A DNA stretch of 64,000 nucleotides from Serripes groenlandicus (lineage: Eukaryota; Mollusca; Bivalvia; Cardiida; Cardiidae), in NCBI GenBank assembly GCA_031761405.1, contig JASEVX010000003.1, positions 20,325,849 to 20,389,848 on the forward strand. The letters run 5' to 3'. Within the stretch, counting starts at the first letter, position 1. Every line of letters starts with the position of its first letter. A model generated the notes under the pieces. That model did not search any database, had not been told where the DNA came from, and was given only the letters and a program-made list of their open reading frames with translations. Below, in pieces: positions 21,290 through 32,918 of this stretch. Made by a program: the position numbers and the translations under genes.

Positions 21290-21825
21290 TTTTACCAATC
21301 AATATGGTTTGAAGTAATCTCGTTGAGGTTCACACAAGGAACATCTTTACGAAATTATTTGGAACATCGCAAGATGCTTTCGGAAAAGAAAAGTGTTCAC
21401 TCTAGCGAAAAAAGGCACAACAGCCCCCTCCCCCTAGTGTTCATGACTTTCGATAAATCTACATGGCTTGAAGAAATCTCATAGATGGTCACCCAATGAA
21501 CATTCCTACACAATAAGTTTGTAATCGACATATTACTTTCGGAGATGAAGATTTTTAAAGTTTTCACTACAGTCATAGCATGCAAAAAAGCCCCGCCCCT
21601 GGATGCTATGTTTTTCAAACAATCAAAACGAATTATGTATCAGATAGAGGGTCACCTAAGGAACATTTGTATAAAACGAATTTGGAAATCTGCTCCATTC
21701 TTTTGGAGAAGAAGGTTTTTAAAGATTTCACTTTGGATATAAAAGGGAAAACCGGACGCCAGACAAAAGGCGATCACAAAACCTCACCATGAGCACTTCG
21801 TGCTCACGTGAGCTAAAAACCCAAG
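21290..21825 (-). repeat. Dispersed 'gtgagc...gatcgcc' repeat, minus strand
   Basis: Read on the minus strand it begins 'ttagctcacgtgagcac' with the hairpin 'gagcacgaagtgctc', then 'gcgatcacaaa'-type sequence and 'gtctggcgtcc'. This is the same head structure as the element at 34430 ('ctagagccaaaggctcaagg', 'gatcac', 'gtccggcgtcgtcc'). The body contains 'gttccttaggtgacc'-like sequence. Non-coding; the small open frames here are incidental. Confidence 0.6.
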
Positions 21826-24800
21826 TGCTTTTAAACCTAGTTTTCAGTAATTTATCCTGTTGCATTTTTTTTTTTAAATAAGGATACTTTCACTTATCCA
21901 GATTTGCTTTATGTTTGCCTAGATTTGTTGTGGATTAGATTTCTTTAGGAAATGGTTAACTGGAGTGATCAAGAAAAGATAAGTATTTGTCCATACATTT
22001 TGCTATTTTAGAGATATATACATTGACATAATATGATACATACACAAATTAAGACATGTCTGTGAACCTGTACACAGTACTTATTACATAGTCAAGAATT
22101 GTACAATAAATATACATGTTTATACAATTATAACGACAAATATATAAATGTATGTCAGCTCGAGTTCTACGAACGGAGAGAGACTCGAGCTGTTGACAGC
22201 TTTCTTTGTTTCCTAACTGCAGATTTATACACCAATTTAAAGATACGAACACGTCAAATCCCATCTCCCCCGCACACAGACACTCGTGTCTTTACGTCGG
22301 AAGACGCGGTGTCGGTATTTGGATATTCCCTCGCCCATTTTCTATCGATTCTGAATATAAACAAAAGAACACCATCAGGCGAAAATATGTATTACTGTAG
22401 CCCCATGTTTGCACATAAAGGGGAATTGAAGCAAAACGACATTGTAACATGTATATTTGGGCAACAATTTTAGTTTGACAATGTACTTGGAAATGAAGAT
22501 GGACACTAAAGGCAGTACATGCTCCTTTGAAAAGGTTATGTATGCACGATTTCGCCCGAGTCCTCTCTATTTTTGTAGAAGTAACAAAACTTATTTCCAC
22601 CTAGAGTGGCTCTCATGATTAAAAAGGTTTTCAAAATACATGTACACGTATCCCTTTTCGTCTAGATGCCATCTAGAAAAATGGTTAAAGTCATAACCCC
22701 TTCTTCATACAAGATGATGTTAGTGTCAATGTTGATTTAACTGTCACACGATGAAGACTAAATAAGCTCACTTTACAAAGAAGTACATAAAGTGTTCACA
22801 GGCATATCAGTCGGTTCACTTTACACGGAGAGTACCCGTGACTTCAGGAATTGTTATTGTCGAATACAAAGCAATGACAGTTTACATAGACACAATTATA
22901 TAGTATTCACTGACATATTAGTTCAAATTACACAGATAATAAACGCATATAGTTTATATCTGTAACCAAAGCATAACTGTATGTATACACATTTGAGTTA
23001 CAATTATTTCCCTGGTGCTCAAGACTTACGCAAATTAGAAAGCGAATTGAAGTATGAAAATATTTCATAACCTTTTGCGTTTAAAAGCCAGATAAAGGAA
23101 GTCTTACCCGCATTTAGTCGAGTAAAATTATCAAAGCAGTGTGTAGATATAATTTGTCAGTACAATCTCATGATTATGTAAAAATAGGGTTTTCATATTC
23201 ATAGATTGGTTTTACCACCCTTTATATCACATTATGACATACATAGGGATAGTTAAGCCTACAGGCGAATAAAAACACAGTTTTCTGCCCTCGAGATTTT
23301 CCTATTTTTTGGGACGAGTGATAAGTAGCGAATGCACAGTTGTTATTAAAAAAGATTTTGACATTTCGCGGGATGTTTATAACGATCGTTTTCCCATGTT
23401 AAGTGTTCCTGACATAAGATAACTGAACAGGTTTTGTCATATGTAACATTGAATTTGATAGGCAAACAGCTCTTCCAATCTACCCTTTGTCATATATTGA
23501 TAACTCCATACAACGGGGAACCTATTTATCATACGTAGTGCTCAAAAGTATCTACCGCGTGAATAGCGATATCACAAATAACTTACTGCATTCTGACCCC
23601 CTCGCGTAAGCGTTATTTTTAAGGTCAAAATCTCGAAATAATTATATGAGCTCTTCTATGCAATAAGGTACAAGTTGGCATTTATGTTCAATATAGGCTC
23701 AGATCATCCTGTCCCTCTACTCAGCCTTATCATAATATTTACAAAAGCTGACAGAAGCTTCTAACAAGCTGTGGTGAAAGTAGGTTTTGCCATTTATGTT
23801 TTAGACCATTCCTTATGGTCAGTTGCTTGGCCCAGAAAACTCTGGTACCCAGTTTAGAGGAACCAGCCCAACATGCGATTATAACATGGTCCAATTGGAC
23901 TAAGGAGGCTAAGCGAGACAGACGTGTTTTGACTTAAACTGTTGACTTTTTAAGACCAATCGAATGATAATATAATGCATGTTATAATGATAGCTACGGG
24001 TGAGTGGACACGACAAAGCTTATGTAAGTAATTTGGGATAGTGTAGAACTTGATCTACAATATTCACACAAGCCAACGTGTACCCTTTCCCATGGACGGG
24101 CCAATACCATATCAATTCTATTTGAATGGGTTTTGTAAGATTAGTTCATTGTATACAGCTGGTTATGTGGAAAGGGGAGCTTAACGGGCTAATCTTCCTT
24201 TTAAAATATAACATTGAAATAAAGTATCAAGACCTAACTTCACAATACATGTTGTGGATAAAGTTTCATGTAAAATAGTATATGTTGTATCTGCGAAAGC
24301 CAACCGTTATGCATTTGCGACCAGTGTATACCAAGTTCAATACAGCCTGGTATTATATGGCTCTGCGCTGTTTGCCAATTAATCAAAGAATGTTTATAGA
24401 AACGTCGGTATAGTATTATCTATTTGGATACTGAGCACATATGCACAGTCAAGTATTTTACCACATGTATAATAATAACGTTAAGGTTGGTTTTCACAAG
24501 TCACCGCTCATATAATCATTTTAATAACCATTCCATGTACATTATATGTACTATGTATTCTATCTCAGACAACCCCTTTTAACTTATGTATATACTACTT
24601 TACCTCGTGATCGTGTCTGATGGGCCCGAATACTGTGAATCATTTCATCCGGTATGCATTCACCTGCGTAAAGACAAACAAACACTTTTCAATCAAGAAT
24701 ATTGACCTCAGCATCGATCAATGTAGGTTAGTCTGAATTTGAAGAGCGTTTACATGAATAAAGGAGGGGAATCACTACACAAGTAATCCAACCGAAAATC

Positions 24801-25189
24801 GAAACCTGGTATTCTACTTTCATTCAAACTACAACACCATCGAGGCTGTTGTCTTTATTTGTTCGATTGCACCAGGCCATATCAAAACCGACACTTAGAG
24901 GTGTATGATTGAATGAAGAGCCAGCTCTAACTTAACAGTATTCGTAAACGCATCAACTCATTAGCCTTTACAGAGGTTTCTCAGATAATTCAACGTATGT
25001 AATGCGAACAGAATTACGTTTAATCAAATCAACCTGTTCGGATACGCTGCTTATTATGTGTCTTCCCTAGAGGTTGGTTTTCTTGCCCTGCGACTCAACC
25101 GAGCTTGATCACCAAGACAAGTATTGTGTATAATGGCATCAGAGCCAAATATATTCAGCGGACTAGAGGTGTTGCTTTGGGGGACTTAA
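21826..25189. other. Long stretch without a recognised gene
   Basis: No recognised coding similarity. The open frame at 22099-22473 (124 codons; contains SPPHTDTRVFTSEDAVSVFGYS) lies in a less AT-rich patch and might be part of an exon, but I do not recognise it. An inverted pair 'agctcgagt'/'actcgagct' lies at about 22156-22192. A palindromic dispersed repeat lies near 24305-24375. The rest looks like plain intergenic sequence. Confidence 0.45.
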
Positions 25190-25290
25190 ATAAATATGCC
25201 TTAGACGACTTTTGTAGAACAAAAACGTGGCAAAAAGAGAAATTGCTCATAATAAACAATTTCTCATTTTGCCACATAGTTTATTAAGAC
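25190..25290. repeat. MITE core with strong hairpin
   Basis: 'gtggcaaaaagagaaattg' (25227-25245) and 'caatttctcattttgccac' (25257-25275) pair at 18 of 19 positions around an 11-nt loop. It is preceded by 'agacgacttttgtag', the core of the MITE family at 17219-17434. Confidence 0.65.
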
Positions 25291-25863
25291 CTTCTTTCAT
25301 TTATAGAGGTTTAGCCATATTTTAGAGTAATGATGTGTTAGCGGCGTTTGTTCATTCGGTAGCGATGCGGGCCGCCAGAAAGCATCAAATACAACAATGG
25401 AATATCTCAATAAAGGATTATCAATTATGAAATTAAGGCGGAAGGAAACGTTGTTCATTATGAGCAATTCATTCATTTGGCGCAGTGTGTTTGTCTACTT
25501 CAGATGCATCAAGTGGCGTCGGTATGTGGGGAAGGGTGCTAGAAAGTGCATGTTTATCTGATTCCTACCTGGTTTACACCTTCTAAGGTCTACGATGAAG
25601 TCATATTGTTGGTGTATTGTTTGTCCTCCGTTAGGCTCTGTAAATAAAGGTGAACATGTTGTTATGCGCCATTGCACAGTCATGGCGTCCCAAAAACAAG
25701 TCAAACGCTTAACCCTTGTACATAAAGATCTATACTTTTACGTTTAAAATGACTTTATTCGATCTATTTTCATAGTAACAAATGAAAGAGCATATCAAGT
25801 TCACCCTTTCGGTCGATTTTTGTACTTGATTTAAATTGCATCAAGACTCAATTGTATTTTCAG
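25291..25863. other. No gene; MITE terminus fragment
   Basis: 'cagatgcatcaagtggcgtc' and 'gtatgtggggaagggt' (about 25500-25540) match the end of the 17219 MITE family. A minus-strand open frame at 25495-25704 is not recognised. Confidence 0.4.
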
Positions 25864-26040
25864 TTTCTTGAATCATCGTTACCAATAGTACTTCCCCATA
25901 TCTAGTCCTCTCTAGCTATGTTTCATGAATCATAGTTACCAATAGTACTTTCCCTTATTTAGTCTTCTCTCGTTATGTTTCTTGAATCATCGTTACCAAT
26001 ATTACTCCCCCTTACCTAGTCCTCTCTCGTTATGTTTCTT
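25864..26040. repeat. 57-bp tandem repeat, three copies
   Basis: Units begin 'tttcttgaatcatcgttacc' at 25864, 25921 and 25978, exactly 57 bp apart, with a broken fourth start at 26035. Units differ by several substitutions. Non-coding minisatellite. Confidence 0.9.
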
Positions 26041-26385
26041 GATTCAAAACAGGCCGACCCATAAACAAACTCTACTTTATACAGGTAGCCAGAACACAGG
26101 CCTTCTATCTATTGCATAGCATTTCTGTTAAAAACGGGATTCGTAGTAACACGAACGAAAATATATATGCTCAGAGTGGTGTGCTGCACAGCCAGGGCCA
26201 ATCACCAAAGGCCTGATGCACAACTGTAAGCACTAATAGTTCCAATGACGAATGCTCTAAATCGAAATCCCTTGATTTAATTAAAATTTTATCGCAGACT
26301 GATTTAACCATTAACTCTGATACAGACGACTAGCTGACGACTTTTAAAATTATAGTTTTATATGCATTATCTATGTAGTACGGGG

Positions 26386-26517
26386 TTATTTATTGAGTTG
26401 AGCCACGTCAATCAAATAAGATCTCAACAATAGAATACATTCTCTGTGCTTGTTTACACAATAGGAGGTTTTTTTATCGATGAGATAAATTTTGATTGAC
26501 ACGACTCAATTTAATAA
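26386..26517. repeat. Short inverted-repeat element
   Basis: The left arm 26386-26416 ('tattgagttgagccacgtca') and right arm 26490-26517 ('ttgacacgactcaatttaata') are imperfect reverse complements about 28 bp long around a 73-bp centre. Foldback/MITE-like. Confidence 0.6.
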
Positions 26518-26539
26518 TTTGCTTGAATGTTTTTACACC

Positions 26540-26760
26540 GCTCTCAACAGTTTCCTGGGCAATTAACTATTTGTATCACATATCGTGACATGGATGCATC
26601 TGTCGTAATTCTATCCCGCAACCCTGAGTGCCAAGGAGGGAAGCTGTTGCTACTATATTTATAATTCTTTATGATCAGACAATGATCGAACCCTGGTCTT
26701 ACAATGCGAATTACCTAACATTACACCACGGAGACGGTCACCATGTTTAGGTGAAGCGTG
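26540..26760 (-). mobile_element. tRNA-derived SINE, minus-strand copy
   Basis: Read on the minus strand, a tRNA-like head with 'gggttcgatcattg' (B-box-like, near 26690) is followed by the family body ('gcactcagggttgc', 'atgcatccatgtc') and 'ttgcccaggaaactgtt'. Same family as 6846-7112; the terminal tail is diverged. Confidence 0.6.
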
Positions 26761-27184
26761 AATCGACAAAGTGTCTTCTTACACGGATAAGACGAGACGT
26801 TTTGAAATAACTTTTCTGAGGGTACAGTTGTCTTAGTACTATAGCCATATTATGATTCACAGAACATAGCCAACATTTCTACTACATTTAGTAATGTCAG
26901 GAACATAGGAATCTTTCCTTCGTCACGTAAAATCACTTGTTATCACGTTTCTAGGCATGGATAATCCGTTTATGACGTGTTGGTGCTTAAATTTAGAATG
27001 GTGGTTTGTAGTGTCATTGTTGACTCCATTGAGAAGATCAAGCTTATTGGACAGGTCTTTTTTGGGTGATTGACAGGTTGCACCGACCGCTTCATTGAAC
27101 CATTACAAAGTAAAAACTATCATTCTTTGGAAAACATGTGCCTAAAGAGAAAGCGCAACAGGAAAATCAGCCTAAGGCCATGAA
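26761..27184. other. No clear feature; may include upstream part of the nuclease relic
   Basis: No readable similarity. The relic downstream would be expected to extend leftwards, but I cannot read it here. Confidence 0.4.
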
Positions 27185-28130
27185 ATGTTATCGCTCATTG
27201 TTTTCAACACTATACATTGTGTGACAAGCGCGCCAAACAGACATGGCAGAATTTTCTCCTATGAAAACCAGTCGTATCCACCATCACTCTCAGACAATTG
27301 GGCTATGCGGTGTGTAACCAATGCGGATCTCTTGGATTGTGTTGAAACGGTTGTACCAGAATCTGACACAGCTAAACCCTGTGATGCCCAAGTGATCACC
27401 CTAGATGGTGCAGCCAAGAATAATATGGAAAAAAACCAGGAATATCTGACTCATTTGATGATTAAATTACATAGGTGATGAAATACATTCGCAAACAATT
27501 AATAGCTTTGCTGTAATTAAAGTTGATACGGTATTTGACATTTACAGGAATGGTAGTCTGAAAGCTGGTACACGACAGAATAGGGGTTAAGCCATACAGA
27601 AGGATGTTGAATGAAAGAAATATGTGAGAGGATGAAAACAAATCCGAACTGTTTCATCTTATTGCTGAACATGTTGTGTATGAATTATTTCCAGGAATTG
27701 GTATTATTACCCATGGCAAGGGCGTGATGTCCTCAGCGACTTGTGATGAAACCGGGCTGATAGAATGTACGCATGAGGTGACTGACACTAGGATGTTTAT
27801 ACATGATTTAGGTTGACTCTGACTGTCTTTAGTTGTCATTTGGTACAGGTAGCGATTACGGTACCGAAATGCAACAGCCATGGCTCAAACAAATGGCCAA
27901 AGTAAGTCCTCAGCACTTACTGCATTTCATACCCTTACTAGATGCGATTAAACAACCGAACAGCCTGGTCTTCGTGGAATGTTGTTGATGATGCTACTAA
28001 TGTTGTATGCACCTTGGCTAGAACGCCAAGATGATTGGGGATCATGTATGACCATGGAAGCACGACAGTAGCGTTATGGAAAATGGAGAAAGATTGAAGC
28101 TTCATGAATGAAGAATTGCTTGAGTTTATT
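27185..28130 (+). pseudogene. FEN1/XPG-like nuclease family relic, 5' part
   Basis: Pieces in order match a large, mostly unnamed animal protein family that is multi-copy in bivalves and carries a FEN1/XPG-like (PIN-fold) nuclease signature. FSYENQSYPPSLSDN and ADLLDCVETVVP, then VITLDGAA, lie in one frame (27185-27475). VDTVFDIYRNGSLKAGTRQNRG lies at about 27520-27585. THEVTDTRMFIH (27770-27805) corresponds to the acidic THEEADTR block. FGTG is at 27839 and FHTLTRCD at 27925-27948, corresponding to FHALTGCD and followed at once by TAA. A last trace, IMYDHGSTT, is near 28045. Frames change several times, so it is dead. It resumes at 30180 after an hAT insertion. The family is recalled by motif only; its biological role is not known to me. 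Confidence 0.65.
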
Positions 28131-30170
28131 CAAGAAAAAAGATACTAGAAAAGGATATGAAGTAACATGTATTATCTATGTATCTAACATTTTCTTTCAT
28201 ATTTTAGGGTGTATCACAGTTGAAGGATTTGAAGACAGATGCCCATACAAGTTACACCCATTCCACCTCTATAGGAGACTTCCAATACGCCATATCAAGT
28301 GTTCTTGAGGAAGACCTAGTCCAGAAGATAAACAGGAATGTTAAGTATAGTTTAATGTTTGATGAGAGTACGGATATTTCTGTGCACCAGAACATTATTG
28401 TCTACATTCGAATTCTGGAGTCTGATCTGCTTGGTTATTTTGAGCCCCACACTTACTTTTTAGGGATTGATAGTATGGTCAAAGCAGATGCTGAGGCCAT
28501 TTATGGCAAGGTTAAAGCTATGCTATCGCATAAGGGAATTGATTTGTCAAATCTGTGTGGGGTTAGCACTGATGGTGCTGCAGTCATGGTCGGAAGTAAA
28601 TCTGGAGTAGTCACTAGGATTAAGAGGGACATCCCTGGGGTTTTGGCCACTCATTGTATTGCCCATCGTTTAGCTTTAAGTTGTTGTACTGGTGCTGATG
28701 CAATCCCCTACCTTGTTAAGGTCCAAGAAATCTTGAACAGTGTGTTCAAGTATTTTCATTATTCCCCCAAGAATATGGCTATGTTGGAGTCTGTTCAGCG
28801 TTTGTTCGGTGGTCAGCCCTCTAGGTTCAAGAAGGTGTTCCATACACGTTGGTTAAGTTTTGAAGGCTCTGTAGATGCTATGATTACAAATTTTTCTGGT
28901 TTGATTTCTGTTTTCATGGAAGAGAAGTCTGGTAAAGCCCTGAGTATGCATAAGTCGGTTACCTCCTACAAATTCCTATATGTGCTCCATTTTTTGGCTG
29001 ATGTGTTGAAACCCTTGTCTAATTTGTCCAAATTTTATCAGAAGAGTGACATAGATTTTTCTGAGGTCAATCCCTTGTTAGAGTCCACCATTTCTGCTAT
29101 CCTTGAAATCCAAAGTGAAAACAATGGTCAAAAACTAAGCCTCTTCCTCCAGAAGGTTCCATCTGCTCCAACACTTGACTCTGATGGTTTGCTTACGTTT
29201 GAATTTGAGGGTCACACTATTCGTGATGGTGAAAAGCAGCGTCTTGATGCTTTTTCTGTTTGTGACAAGTTTGTGTCAGGTATGGTAATCAGTCTGAAAG
29301 ATAGATTTAGTGGCAATTCCGATACCCTTGTTTTAACTGCCCTTAGTAATTTTTTCAATCCTCGTCTTGGTCCATTAGAGAAAAAGAGTGACATTGAGTC
29401 TGTTGCTGATTACCTGTTGTCTGTTGGTATGGAAGGGTTTAGGGATGAGCTTTTAAACTTTTCTAGGTTTGCTCATGCAAGTCAGTCTGGTGGAAACAAA
29501 TCTGTTCGGTCCTCTAGAGACATGGTTAATTTGGCATTGAAGCATAAAGACATTTACCCTGGTTCTGCAGAAGTTGCTGCAAGGTTTCTTATTGCCCCTG
29601 TCTCAACGGTTGAGTGTGAGAGGGGGTTCAGTAAACAGAACTTGGTCAAGACCTGTTTAAGAAATTCCATGTCAGTTTCTGCCCTTGATCATTTGATGAG
29701 GATTTCCATTGATGGCCCCAGTGTCGAAAATTTTGATTTTAAAGCTGCCTTTAAAGTTTGGTCTGGGTTAAAGACTCGCAGAATTCTGGTTTGAGACTGA
29801 TGTTGTTGTATATATACTGTATGTAAATATGATGTAAATATGATGTAAATATGTAAATATAATCATGTTTTAAATGAAAAATGTGTGCTTTTTATACATC
29901 TCATGTTATCTCATGTTATTCATAAATAATACATGTGATATTACTAAAGACATGAATGAAATAAAAGAGAAAAAACAATACATTTCGTTTTACTGTGTTT
30001 TTTATACCCTTTTTTTATACCCTTTATCCATTGATTATTTTTGCGAATTGGCTTAAAAGTTGGCTCAAATTTTGGCTCCTTTTTTTTCAATTTTGCGAAA
30101 GTGTTGGCGAAAGAAAAAAAATAGCCAGGGGAGGCCCTGTGCGCGCCAGTCCCTATTCACTCAGATATAC
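28131..30170 (+). mobile_element. hAT element inserted in the nuclease relic
   Basis: A segment carrying an hAT transposase frame separates the two halves of the nuclease relic. Edges are approximate. 'actaga' occurs at both edges (about 28144 and 30175) and could be what is left of an 8-bp target duplication. I could not match terminal inverted repeats; 'caggggaggccc' near 30125 resembles an hAT end but has no clear partner. A putative AATAAA lies at 29960-29965. Confidence 0.6.
28208..29794 (+). CDS. hAT-superfamily transposase-like protein (ZNF862/KIAA1586-like), N-terminus missing
   Basis: Open frame of 528 codons beginning right after an AG that follows a pyrimidine-rich tract ('ttttctttcatattttag', ending 28207), so it is probably an internal or last exon rather than a complete gene. 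The first in-frame ATG is at 28355; 28220 is a TTG. Features of the RNase-H-like hAT core: LMFDESTDIS (first acidic block), GVSTDGAAVMVGSKSG (second), LATHCIAHRLAL (the Cys-x-x-His motif of the insertion region), HTRWLSFEGS. The C-terminus has ARFLIAPVSTVECERGFSKQ, the hAT dimerisation block, then RNSMSVSALDHLMRIS. It most resembles animal ZNF862-like hAT proteins. The N-terminal zinc finger is not seen upstream. No stops or frameshifts: either a recent element or one kept for coding. It interrupts an older nuclease relic, which favours a transposon. Confidence 0.8.
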   Translation, partial: GVSQLKDLKTDAHTSYTHSTSIGDFQYAISSVLEEDLVQKINRNVKYSLMFDESTDISVHQNIIVYIRILESDLLGYFEPHTYFLGIDSMVKADAEAIYGKVKAMLSHKGIDLSNLCGVSTDGAAVMVGSKSGVVTRIKRDIPGVLATHCIAHRLALSCCTGADAIPYLVKVQEILNSVFKYFHYSPKNMAMLESVQRLFGGQPSRFKKVFHTRWLSFEGSVDAMITNFSGLISVFMEEKSGKALSMHKSVTSYKFLYVLHFLADVLKPLSNLSKFYQKSDIDFSEVNPLLESTISAILEIQSENNGQKLSLFLQKVPSAPTLDSDGLLTFEFEGHTIRDGEKQRLDAFSVCDKFVSGMVISLKDRFSGNSDTLVLTALSNFFNPRLGPLEKKSDIESVADYLLSVGMEGFRDELLNFSRFAHASQSGGNKSVRSSRDMVNLALKHKDIYPGSAEVAARFLIAPVSTVECERGFSKQNLVKTCLRNSMSVSALDHLMRISIDGPSVENFDFKAAFKVWSGLKTRRILV

Positions 30171-30179
30171 AGGGAACTA

Positions 30180-30528
30180 GAGTACATTCCACCAACGCAA
30201 GATGCTTTAATCCAGCATTTGTTGTGAGCAGGAAATGAGGCAGATCACATATGGGATCAAGCCATTACAAAAGCCCCACGGTTACCCAGTCCTTCCGACT
30301 CTGGTTGGATTTGGGACTCTTCTACTTCCAAAAGGAACACCAATTGGATGACTCTCTCGCCTGTAGGTAGAGCATACCTTGTTGTCACCAAATTTGGGTG
30401 CAGCAAAGGATGTAAAGGACAGTGCAAATGCAGAAAAGCAACTGGTGTCATTTTGATAGTCCATGACCCCAAAACATCGGTACATGAACACAAATTTCGA
30501 ACAAAATTATTTTTAATGAAAAAATAAG
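30180..30528 (+). pseudogene. FEN1/XPG-like nuclease family relic, 3' part
   Basis: One frame from 30180 to TAA 30526-30528, broken only by TGA 30225-30227. It reads EYIPPTQDALIQHLL, AGNEADHIWDQA, LPSPSDSGWIWD and NWMTLS. It then carries a Cys-rich tail, FGCSKGCKGQCKCRKA, with cysteines encoded between 30399 and 30431. The same order (PPTQ.AL, GW.W, W.TL, then a Cys-rich CGCKKGC-type tail) ends the protein family whose first part is at 27185-28130. The usual second half of the Cys cluster is lost after CRKA. The minus-strand open frames here are shadows. Confidence 0.65.
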
Positions 30529-32918
30529 ACAATAGAAAGTATGATGTCGGCCATTTGAAAAAATTGTCAAATTCCAGACGGGGTTACATTCTCAAATAAG
30601 TTGCAATGAGTCTTAGTAACTGTGTGCCAAATCCTGACTATTAGGCTCGGGAGTTTATTTGTATTATTAAAAAAGGGTGATTGACAATTTATATTGCTTA
30701 AATTGGCAAGAAAGATATGCACAATATCAATATTTACCACATGCAGTTTCCATTTTGTATCGCTTCGAAAATGGCCAAAAATGATTTCGTTGAACGATGA
30801 AAGTATAAAGTTGTATGTTCTCGGACTTATTCGTAACCATAACAGTATTTGCTTAAAGCTATATTAAACACCTTAAGAGCAATTTTCAGAGCATCATTTT
30901 CTTCTGAAATTGAAAGATTAATTTACTGCGGGATAAGGATATTTTTCGCTGTACGTTATATAAATAGATACATGTAAGAGTGTTCTTGATAAAGTATTTT
31001 AATAACATGAGCTGCCTCCTGCCTATAAGGCATGATAAAGTTTGAAAAAAAATCATATGGAATTGTTTTGACCCGTACAATCCCAATTAGTCCGACGTTG
31101 TGTTATGCATTAGATGTAGCTTAAATATACTGACTATATGCCTGTAAAACCCATTAGTCCTATGTTTCGTTATGCGTTCAGAATAGCTTAAATAGACTAG
31201 TTGTATTTTACAGACCCATAGTATAATAGTTCAATACATTGCAATGACACCTTTCACAATTCTTTAACCTATTTAAAAATTAACACAGCACCAATAAAAA
31301 GATCGGTATAATTATTACATATGCTACCATTTTTATTATTAACTATAATTATTATCATAATTATCACTATTCTTAATTAGTATTAACAAACTTTATGTTT
31401 TTTTATCAAAATTAATCGGTAAAGCATTTGTGACCAGTGTATGTCCAGATCAGCACGCGCATCCGCACAGACTGATCTGGATCTACATCGTTCGTCAAAT
31501 TAGAACTTATTAAAAGCAGTATTTATTTGGATCCGTAACACGGCACAGGCAAGCATGTTTCTACATTGTTATATTTACGTTAATGGTGGGTCCTGGTCAC
31601 CGCACACTTGCACACTGATATTTCATGGCGTTTTTTAGCCATATAATTCTTCGAGTCTTGCATTCATTCTTCACTTGTTTACGCCAGACGTGATTCACAG
31701 ATGGTGTAATGAACGTCAAATGGAAAATGTCACTTAAGAAGGAAATACAAAAACTTCCCACGAACTTTATATCAATGTTAATCCCTGTCATGGATGACAT
31801 TTTACGTTCTTGTGGCAACGGTTCTTATAGTGCTCATGTCGAACATTTGCTTCTTTTAACAAATTGTTTTTGTTTCTAACACACATTTCTTTCAATGTCG
31901 CTGTCAAAGAAGCGACTTTGAAATACCTTATCTGTTGCACTGTATATATAATACTGAACAGGATTAAAAACTGTATATCGTATTTGTATTCGATTTTTCA
32001 ATGCATTAACGTCATTTAATAGAAATCTACATTCAGTGAAATGTAAGAAGGTATAAAAACATTGTTGTCGCTGGTGAAACGCTTTTTTGAAAATGTACGA
32101 GCAACACTTCTCTATAGCAGCTAAATTGTTTTACCTCCACCAGATGTTGTTCTGGACAGGTTGCAATGTACCTGTCGGGTTTGAGCTTAAATCATCCTAT
32201 AGAGGATACGCAGGATGATTGTCCGATTTAAATGTTCGCACAGACTGATCTGGATCTTCGCTGGCCGCAAATTCACAAAGTTTGCTTTCCATAGAGTGTT
32301 GACCATCTTCGCTAGTCAAGGCTACTTCGTACATTATCATTCCCATAAGTAAGGGTTTAAAGCCCGTTGGAACATAGTACCTTGCCTCAAATAACAGACA
32401 CTTGTTGTACCATAACTTCCTTCTACGTTAAACATTATCTCATCATCAATAGAGGTCATAGTAGTGTTTTCAATTACAATTCCGCAGTCGCATATACAGT
32501 CGCACCGTCGCATATACAGTCGCATATACAGCTTCCTATGCACTTGCCTGTATTGATGTGCCTTGTAATTAGCTGATGAACATCGCGCATTTACCGGGTT
32601 TTTGCTTGCAGACTTTCAAAAGTGCTGTCCATTACTAGGTTGGGAGTTTGGGATGTAGATTGACGTTGCTCTAAATCAAGGCTCTCTATGTAGTATATGC
32701 TTTTCAGAATGTCCTTCAATAATATTATGACTTCGAGTGTATACCTGTTTGAAATGCTGGGCAAATGCGTTAGCCATAGGTCATTTTCACTGATCGCACA
32801 GTAATGTAAAACTTATAAATGCATTTTTCTTGGTTACACAATTCAACTAAAACTTTCCTTTTCAACCTTTAACATGATAAAACGACAGGATAAATACAGA
32901 TATATCCATAAATGTAGG
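30529..32918. other. No recognised gene; scattered repeats
   Basis: Palindromic dispersed repeat copies at 31425-31530 ('ccgcacagactgatctgg') and 32225-32275. A short direct-repeat patch 'gtcgcatatacagtcgc' lies at 32490-32530. Open frames at 31597-31818 and 32337-32576 are not recognised. Confidence 0.45.

Noticed and set aside
22099..22473. Possible host exon (124 codons, SPPHTDTRVFTSEDAVSVFGYS)
   Set aside because: No family recognised, overlapping frames on both strands, no convincing splice sites or neighbours. Left as unknown.
28108..28308. Short frame starting at ATG 28108 as the 5' exon of the hAT transposase
   Set aside because: It is in a different frame, and its first codons read as the tail of the nuclease relic; no donor-acceptor pair links it to 28208.
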